DNA of 6,694 bases from Planctomycetota bacterium (GTDB lineage: Bacteria; Planctomycetota; PUPC01; DSUN01), in assembly GCA_016872875.1 (NCBI GenBank), contig VGYW01000446.1, positions 1-6,694 of the forward strand. The letters run 5' to 3'. Position 1 is the stretch's first letter. The number at the start of each line of letters is the position of its first letter. The notes under the pieces are model-generated. The model searched no databases. It had not been told where the DNA came from and saw only the letters and a list, made by a program, of their open reading frames with translations. Below are positions 1 to 4,424 of the stretch, piece after piece. Made by a program: the position numbers and the translations under genes.

Positions 1-555
1 AAGGCCGCCATGGCGCTCGGCGGACGCTGGTGGCTCTGCACCCTGCGGAAGTACAAGGCGCTCCGCCTCGGAGCCGTCGAGTGCCCCCACGGGCCAAAGC
101 GCACCTTCAGAGGCTACGGCCGGTCCACCCTCGTCAACAAGAACAGCCCGCGGCGCGCCGAGGCCCTCGCCTTCCTCAAGTACCTGGCCGGCTCCCACTA
201 CAACGAACTCATCAACCACCAGGCCGACGCCCTGGCGCCGGTGGTGCGCTACTGCTACACCGACCTCTACCTTCATGACCCCAAGTTCCCCGCCGAGGAC
301 TACAACGCTGTCTGGCGCGACGTCATGCAGTATGGCATCCCCGACGAGGTCAGCCCCTTCATCACAGGCAACGTGGCCAGCCGCTTCATCGAGAAGCAAC
401 TCGACCTCGTCAAGAACGGCCAGAAGCCGGCCGCGGAGGCCATGAGGCTCGCCGCACGGCAGGTCAACGAGGAGATTCAGAAGAACCTCGAGCGCTCGCC
501 CTCCCTGCGCGAGCGCTATCAGGCGCTGGCCGCGCGGGGCGCCGTGGCCCCGTAG
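1..555 (+). CDS. ABC transporter extracellular solute-binding protein, family 1 (5'-truncated)
   Basis: This is the C-terminal 184 residues of a periplasmic or lipid-anchored sugar-binding protein that would deliver a carbohydrate to an ABC importer. The frame is already open at base 1, reading KAAMALGGRWWL. This matches the family-1 (SBP_bac_1) stretch where 'GKAAM...G.W' precedes the last lobe crossing, so the ATG at 10 is internal and the true start lies left of the window. Further family signs are STLVNKNSPRRAEALAFLKYL (the usual 'a.s.ns.~.~~A~~fl~fL' segment) and a helical, charged tail ending in NLERSPSLRERY. The stop is TAG at 553-555. The ligand cannot be read from this fragment, but the GH127 gene 297 bp downstream on the same strand suggests a sugar or oligosaccharide. 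No permease or ATPase gene lies in the window. I am sure of the family and unsure of the substrate. Confidence 0.9.
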   Translation, partial: KAAMALGGRWWLCTLRKYKALRLGAVECPHGPKRTFRGYGRSTLVNKNSPRRAEALAFLKYLAGSHYNELINHQADALAPVVRYCYTDLYLHDPKFPAEDYNAVWRDVMQYGIPDEVSPFITGNVASRFIEKQLDLVKNGQKPAAEAMRLAARQVNEEIQKNLERSPSLRERYQALAARGAVAP

Positions 556-642
556 CCCGTAACTCTCACGTTCCGTCACGCGGCGGATTGTGGAGTGCGG
601 CGACGAGTGCGTGTTTAGCGTCGCGTCGGAAGGTCGCCCACT

Positions 643-752
643 TCTCCCCTGGGGAGAGGTCGCCCGCCAGAGGCGGGCGGGTGAGGGTGCTTCCTGCCTC
701 GTCTGCGACAAGCCAAGCACCCTCACCCCAGCCCTCTCCCCAAGGGAGAGGG
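643..752. repeat. Compound palindromic intergenic repeat
   Basis: Four perfect inverted repeats are packed into 110 bp. Arms 643-649/651-657 are 7 bp around a single T. Arms 661-668/672-679 are 8 bp with an AGA loop. Arms 679-692/715-728 are 14 bp with a 22-nt spacer. Arms 732-740/744-752 are 9 bp with a CAA loop. The outer hairpins resemble each other (CTCTCCC/GGGAGAG type), so the whole looks like two related half-elements in inverted orientation around the 14-bp stem. From general knowledge, CCCTCACCCC...CTCTCCC sequences recur between genes in many GC-rich genomes. I infer a dispersed non-coding repeat. It has no trailing T-tract, so it is not an ordinary intrinsic terminator, though the folded RNA could limit read-through from the solute-binding-protein gene. 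Confidence 0.75.
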
Positions 753-781
753 GGGATGGTTGCACCCTCGCTAGACAGGTA

Positions 782-798
782 CGGCGACGAAGTCGCCG
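782..798. repeat. Short GAA-loop palindrome upstream of the GH127 gene
   Basis: A perfect 7-bp inverted repeat, CGGCGAC / GTCGCCG, flanks a GAA loop. It sits 54 bp before the GH127 start and immediately right of the compound repeat. The same plan of GC-rich arms around GAA recurs at 6674-6686 with different arm bases. It may be a separate dispersed element or a 5'-leader hairpin of the GH127 transcript; the sequence alone does not decide. The rest of the 556-851 gap shows no convincing -35/-10 pair. Confidence 0.5.
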
Positions 799-840
799 CT
801 CTAAATGCGAGCGGAGCGGAGGAACGAGGAACCACTCGAC

Positions 841-845
841 GGAGG
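841..845 (+). promoter_or_regulatory. Ribosome binding site that fixes the GH127 start
   Basis: GGAGG lies 6 bases before the ATG at 852, an ideal Shine-Dalgarno position. The reading frame is open upstream to 588, with in-frame ATGs at 588 and 756. That extension reads through the palindromic repeats and would bury the signal peptide about 90 residues inside the protein. The site therefore favours 852. Confidence 0.8.
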
Positions 846-851
846 TTGGCG

Positions 852-3641
852 ATGCCTTGCACGTGGCTCGACTTGACGCTGTGCCTGGCCCTGGCTGTCA
901 CTGCGGCGGGCGCCGCGGCCGCCGGGCCAGGCGAGGTGAAGATGGAGCGCCTCCACGGCGCGGCCTGGCGCTTCGGAGGCGTGCTCGGCGAGCGGATCAA
1001 AGCCAACGCCGAGCGCTGGCTCCTCGTCGCCCCGAAGAACAACCCCGGCCTCCTCGACATGTTCGCCAACCGGGACAAGGGGCCGAAGCCCAACCTCGTC
1101 CCCTGGGCGGGAGAGTTCGTCGGCAAATACCTCATCTCGGGCGTCCAGGCGATGAGAATGTCTGACGACCCTCGCCTCCGCGCAACACTCGATGGCGTGG
1201 TTAGCCGCCTCCTCGAACTTCAGGCCGAGGATGGCTACCTCGGTCCCTGGCCCAAGGCCGAGCGCCTCCTCGGCCACTGGGACCTCTGGGGCCACTACCA
1301 TGTCATCGAAGCCCTCCTGCTCTGGCACGAGCAGACGGGCGAGGCGAAGGCCCTCGCCGCGGCACGCCGCATCGCCGACCTCATTTGTAGCACCTACCTC
1401 GATACCAAGCGCCGCGTCTTCGACGCCGGCTCGCACGAGATGAACATGTCGGTCATCCATGGCCTCGCGCTTCTCTACGAGAAGACGAAGGAGCCGCGCT
1501 ACCTGCGCATGGCCGAGGAAATCGTGAAGGACTTCGAGCGCGCGGGCGACTACCTCCGCACCGGCCTCGCGGGAGTCGAGTTCTTCCGCACCCCACGCCC
1601 GCGCTGGGAGAGCCTCCACGCCGTCCAGGGCCTCGCCGAGCTCTACCTCATCACGGGCGACGAGCGCTTCCGCCGCGCCTTCCTCCACCACTGGGCGAGC
1701 ATCCGCCGCTGCGACCTGCGCAACACCGGCGGCTTCTCGTCCGGCGAGCAGGCCACGGGCAACCCCTACGCCGACACGCCCATCGAGACCTGTTGCGTCG
1801 TCGCCTGGCAGGCCGTGATGATTGACGCCCTGCGCCTGACGGGCGACCCGACGATTGCCGACGACATCGAGCTGGCCACCTTCAACGCCATCGCCGGCGC
1901 GCAGCACCCCTCGGGCGAGTGGTGTACCTACGACACGCCGATGAACGGCCGGCGCGTCCCCTCACACGTCGCCATCAACTTCCAGGCCAGGCCCGACGCC
2001 CCGCACCTCAACTGCTGCTCGGTGAACGGCCCCCGCGGCCTCGGCGCCCTCAGCGAGTGGGCCGTCATGAAGTGGTGCGCGGCGTCTCCCGACGCCGCGA
2101 ATGTTCGCGGGACAGGGACGTCCCGCCCACAACCCAACGGCCTCGCCGTCAACTTCTACGGCCGCATGGAGGTGAAGACCGCGCTCCCCAACGGCACGGC
2201 GGTCACGATACGCCAGGAGAGCGACTATCCCCTCCTCGACGCCACCAAGCTCACCATTGAGCCATCGGAACCTCAGCACTTCGGCCTCTTTCTTCGGATC
2301 CCCGCCTGGTCGGCCAAGACCGAGGTCGCCCTCAACGGCAAAGCCGTCCTGGGCGCCAAGCCGGGCGCGTACCTCGAGTTGGCGCGGGAATGGAAAAGCG
2401 GCGACACCATCACGCTCCGCTTCGACATGAGCATCCGCCACGAGCCGGGCGACCTGGAGCAACACGGCAAGGCGTCCTTCTACCGCGGCCCAATCCTCCT
2501 CGCCCACGACGAACAGATGGCCAGAGGCGAAGGCAAGTTCCGCCCCTGGATGCTCCTGGAGGCGCCGATCCCCGGCGGCCAGCCGTTGAAGCTCTGCGAC
2601 TTCGCGAGCGCGGGAGCCAATGGCGGCCCCTATCGCTCCTGGCTCCCCGCCACCGGCCTGCGGCCGCCTCCGCCCGTGCCCTTGCTGCCGGCCGATGGCG
2701 CACGCGTGCCGCCCGGCCCCATCCGCTTCGCGTTCCGCAAGCCGGCCGCCGCGGCACTCGCCGACCGCAAACACTACCTTCGCATCTACGACTCGCCATC
2801 GGCGGAGCGGGTTGTCCTTGGCCTCGGCGACAACCCCAAGCCGCCCATCGTCGTCCGCGCGCACGAAGCGAAGCTCCTCAAGCCTAACGTCCCCTACTAC
2901 TGGCAGATCATCTCAGGGACCGCCCACGGCGACTCCGAGAGCCTGCCGCCCCACAAGCACTTCATCATAGACCCCACGCTACCGCCCGCGCCCGACCTGC
3001 CTGCGGCGCAATACGGCGAGCGGCCCGACGACGCCGCCATCATCATTGCCTCCCTCTGCGGCGACCCCAAGCCCGACTGGGGCCACCTGAAGGACGCGAA
3101 GGGCTGGAAGCCCGCCCCCGGCCCCGACGGCGAGCCCAATGGCGCCATCGAGCTCGACGGCCAGGCGGGGCGCGTCACCTACGGCATCGTCGAGTTCCCC
3201 GACCGCGACTTCACCGTCGCCCTCTGGCTCTGCGTCACCGCCCTCCCCAAGACCCAATACGGCCAGGTCTTCAGCGCCTGGTGCAAGGGGATGGACGACC
3301 CGCTCCGCCTGGTGGTCCACCAGGGCAAGCTCCACGCCCGCATCGAGGCCGGCCAGTTCTTCGGCACCGACGGCTGGCCCGTCGAGCTCGGCAAGTGGGT
3401 TCACGTCGCCGCCGTCAAGGAGGGCGCCAAGCTCACCCTCTACATCAACGGCCAGGCCCGCTCCGCCGCCAAAGTGCCCGAGAGCGTAGTATCTTCCGCC
3501 GAGGACTTCGCCCTGGGGGGCAACCCCCACTTCGGCGGCCCCGAGTTCCTCGCCTGCCGCCTCGCCGACCTCCGCTTCCACGCCCGCGCCCTCTCCCCCG
3601 CCGAAGTCCGCGAAGCCGCGCGGCGCGGAGCGCCGAAGTAG
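852..3641 (+). CDS. Secreted GH127-type (DUF1680) glycoside hydrolase with Fn3-like and LamG-like domains
   Basis: 929 residues. Residues 1 to about 24 form a signal peptide (hydrophobic core LCLALAV, then AAGAAAAG), so the enzyme is exported; oddly, its n-region has no basic residue. Residues about 30-600 are the GH127/DUF1680 catalytic region, with the family landmarks WAGEF at 85, QAEDGYLGPW at 124 and YRGPI at 544. In the characterised Bifidobacterium beta-L-arabinofuranosidase HypBA1, Glu322 is the acid/base, Cys417 the nucleophile, and Glu338, Cys340, Cys417 and Cys418 bind zinc. The apparent equivalents here are E299 (SGEQ), E312 and C314 (IETC), and C388-C389 (NCCSVN). All are present, so an active zinc/cysteine glycosidase is likely. 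Residues about 605-705 are Fn3-like (PADGARVPPGPIRFAF...YYWQI). Residues about 726-925 are a LamG/concanavalin-like domain (GAIELDGQ, FTVALWL, GKWVHVAAV, LTLYINGQ), probably for carbohydrate binding. The substrate is likely a beta-L-arabinofuranoside or related acidic or deoxy sugar, but DUF1680 members vary and this is inference. Confidence 0.92.
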   Translation: MPCTWLDLTLCLALAVTAAGAAAAGPGEVKMERLHGAAWRFGGVLGERIKANAERWLLVAPKNNPGLLDMFANRDKGPKPNLVPWAGEFVGKYLISGVQAMRMSDDPRLRATLDGVVSRLLELQAEDGYLGPWPKAERLLGHWDLWGHYHVIEALLLWHEQTGEAKALAAARRIADLICSTYLDTKRRVFDAGSHEMNMSVIHGLALLYEKTKEPRYLRMAEEIVKDFERAGDYLRTGLAGVEFFRTPRPRWESLHAVQGLAELYLITGDERFRRAFLHHWASIRRCDLRNTGGFSSGEQATGNPYADTPIETCCVVAWQAVMIDALRLTGDPTIADDIELATFNAIAGAQHPSGEWCTYDTPMNGRRVPSHVAINFQARPDAPHLNCCSVNGPRGLGALSEWAVMKWCAASPDAANVRGTGTSRPQPNGLAVNFYGRMEVKTALPNGTAVTIRQESDYPLLDATKLTIEPSEPQHFGLFLRIPAWSAKTEVALNGKAVLGAKPGAYLELAREWKSGDTITLRFDMSIRHEPGDLEQHGKASFYRGPILLAHDEQMARGEGKFRPWMLLEAPIPGGQPLKLCDFASAGANGGPYRSWLPATGLRPPPPVPLLPADGARVPPGPIRFAFRKPAAAALADRKHYLRIYDSPSAERVVLGLGDNPKPPIVVRAHEAKLLKPNVPYYWQIISGTAHGDSESLPPHKHFIIDPTLPPAPDLPAAQYGERPDDAAIIIASLCGDPKPDWGHLKDAKGWKPAPGPDGEPNGAIELDGQAGRVTYGIVEFPDRDFTVALWLCVTALPKTQYGQVFSAWCKGMDDPLRLVVHQGKLHARIEAGQFFGTDGWPVELGKWVHVAAVKEGAKLTLYINGQARSAAKVPESVVSSAEDFALGGNPHFGGPEFLACRLADLRFHARALSPAEVREAARRGAPK
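2107..2126. repeat. Palindromic element inside the GH127 coding sequence
   Basis: GCGGGAC (2107-2113) and GTCCCGC (2120-2126) form a perfect 7-bp inverted repeat around AGGGAC. Within it, 2115-2124 is a perfect 10-bp palindrome, GGGACGTCCC. It encodes part of a low-complexity linker (NVRGTGTSRPQPNG) between the catalytic CC motif helix and the strand LAVNFYG. The arms echo the GTCCC/GGGAC palindrome at 6674-6686. I infer a small mobile or dispersed repeat tolerated in a surface loop. Confidence 0.55.
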
Positions 3642-3643
3642 CT

Positions 3644-3674
3644 CTTGTCATGACACAAGGGGCCACTTGACAAG
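3644..3674. promoter_or_regulatory. Inverted CTTG/CAAG motifs, candidate operator of the toxin-antitoxin pair
   Basis: Three overlapping inverted repeats lie just upstream of the antitoxin gene. CTTGT (3644-3648) pairs with ACAAG (3655-3659) and contains the perfect palindrome TGTCATGACA (3646-3655). CAAG (3656-3659) pairs with CTTG (3666-3669). CTTGACAAG (3666-3674) is itself symmetric. AbrB/MazE-fold antitoxins usually repress their own promoters by binding such symmetric DNA, and the last motif overlaps the predicted -35 box. The binding function is inferred. Confidence 0.4.
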
Positions 3675-3696
3675 ATGGGGCACAAGGTGTAAGAAT
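3667..3696 (+). promoter_or_regulatory. Likely sigma-70-type promoter of the antitoxin-toxin operon
   Basis: A perfect TTGACA at 3667-3672 is followed, after 18 bases, by AAGAAT (3691-3696), which matches TATAAT at four of six positions. The 17-base spacing gives TAAGAA, a poorer match. The region is more AT-rich than the genes around it and lies 41 bases upstream of the antitoxin ATG. An internal promoter fits a self-contained cassette with its own control. Confidence 0.45.
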
Positions 3697-3737
3697 AGGA
3701 AGTGTAATACCACGGATCCCATTCAAAGGACCCTTCC

Positions 3738-3965
3738 ATGAAGATCACATCCAAGGGGCAGGTGACGATTCCGGTGGCCGTCCGCGAAGAGGCGGGCCTG
3801 CTGCCGGGCACGGAGGTGGAGTTCGCCCTTTCCGGCGGCCGCGTGGTCGTGCGCAAGGTGGAGACCGGGCAGCGCGGGCAGCGGCTGATTGCCGCGCTCC
3901 GCGGCAAGGGAACCGTCCGCATGACGACTGACCAGATCATGGCGCTGACCCGGGGGGAAAGATGA
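3738..3965 (+). CDS. AbrB/MazE/SpoVT-fold antitoxin (VapB-like)
   Basis: 75 residues. Residues 1 to about 45 form the swapped-hairpin AbrB DNA-binding fold: MKITSKGQVTIPVAVREEAG followed by LLPGTEVEFALSGGRVVVRK. The TSKGQVTIP...R...GL.PGT pattern is a hallmark of this family. Residues about 46-75 (RLIAALRGKGTV, then MTTDQIMALTRGER) are the C-terminal arm that in such pairs wraps around and blocks the PIN toxin. The start is supported by AAGGA at 3726-3730, 7 bases before the ATG. The stop overlaps the toxin start as ATGA, implying translational coupling. It probably represses its own promoter, for which upstream symmetric motifs are present. Confidence 0.95.
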   Translation: MKITSKGQVTIPVAVREEAGLLPGTEVEFALSGGRVVVRKVETGQRGQRLIAALRGKGTVRMTTDQIMALTRGER

Positions 3966-4369
3966 GCCGCATGCTCGTGGACTCGAATGTCATCCTCGAC
4001 GTGATGACGGAGGACGAGGCCTGGTTCGAGTGGTCGAGCGAAGCCCTTGGGCGGTATGGTGAGACGAACATCCTCGTCATCAACCCCGTGATCTACGCCG
4101 AGGTGTCAATCCGATTCGAGCGGATTGAGGAGTTGGAGGCGGCGCTGGCCGAGACGGACTTCGAGCGCCGGCCCACCCCGTGGGAGGCCGCATTCCTGGC
4201 GGGCAAGGCCTTCCTGCGCTACAGGAAGCGGGGCGGAAAGCGCCGGTCCACCTTCCCCGACTTCTTCATCGGCGCCCATGCGGCGATCGAGCGAATGCCT
4301 CTGATCACGCGCGACCCGGCTCGATACCGGACCTACTTCCCCTCGGTTCGCCTGATTGCGCCGCCTTGA
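3962..4369 (+). CDS. PIN-domain ribonuclease toxin (VapC-like)
   Basis: 135 residues, the usual size of a VapC-type toxin, forming one PIN domain. The acidic metal-binding residues are visible in order: D7 in MLVDSNVILDV, E47 in IYAEVS, D100 in FPDFFIGAHA and D118 in LITRDPARYRTYFP. The conserved order supports an intact Mg-dependent RNase that cuts RNA when not held by its antitoxin. The start overlaps the antitoxin stop by 4 bases, with a G-rich Shine-Dalgarno-like run (GGGGGGA) at 3952-3958; M4 is a less likely alternative start. The RNA target cannot be inferred. The gene ends 55 bp from the convergent beta-helix gene, and I see no clear terminator hairpin with a T-tract between them. Confidence 0.95.
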   Translation: MSRMLVDSNVILDVMTEDEAWFEWSSEALGRYGETNILVINPVIYAEVSIRFERIEELEAALAETDFERRPTPWEAAFLAGKAFLRYRKRGGKRRSTFPDFFIGAHAAIERMPLITRDPARYRTYFPSVRLIAPP

Positions 4370-4424
4370 TGCAAGTGGAATCGCGGGGCGCGGAGGTCGG
4401 GGCCACTCTGAATCGTATGGGGGG

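Noticed and set aside
643..752. Short repeats as a CRISPR array
   Set aside because: The repeats are inverted, unequal and without regular spacers, and no cas gene is present.
760..790. TTGCAC at 760 as a -35 box for the GH127 gene
   Set aside because: No acceptable -10 hexamer lies 16-18 bases downstream, where the sequence is GC-rich palindrome.
566..1135. Minus-strand open frame across the intergenic repeats
   Set aside because: It is translated from palindromic repeats and the start of the GH127 gene in reverse, with no coding signature. It is not a credible gene in the 556-851 gap.
801..1907. Minus-strand open frame (368 codons) opposite the GH127 gene
   Set aside because: It has biased composition and no domain motifs, and the plus strand has the conserved DUF1680 landmarks. 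The frames at 1962-2864 and 2979-3581 (minus) are rejected for the same reason.
3621..3635. CGGCGC-GGA-GCGCCG hairpin at the end of the GH127 gene as a terminator
   Set aside because: It lies within the last codons and is followed by AAGTAGCTCTTG rather than a T-tract. GC-rich coding DNA gives such stems by chance.
4370..4424. Bidirectional terminator between the convergent toxin and beta-helix genes
   Set aside because: I found no clear stem-loop with a T-tract on either strand in the 55-bp gap.
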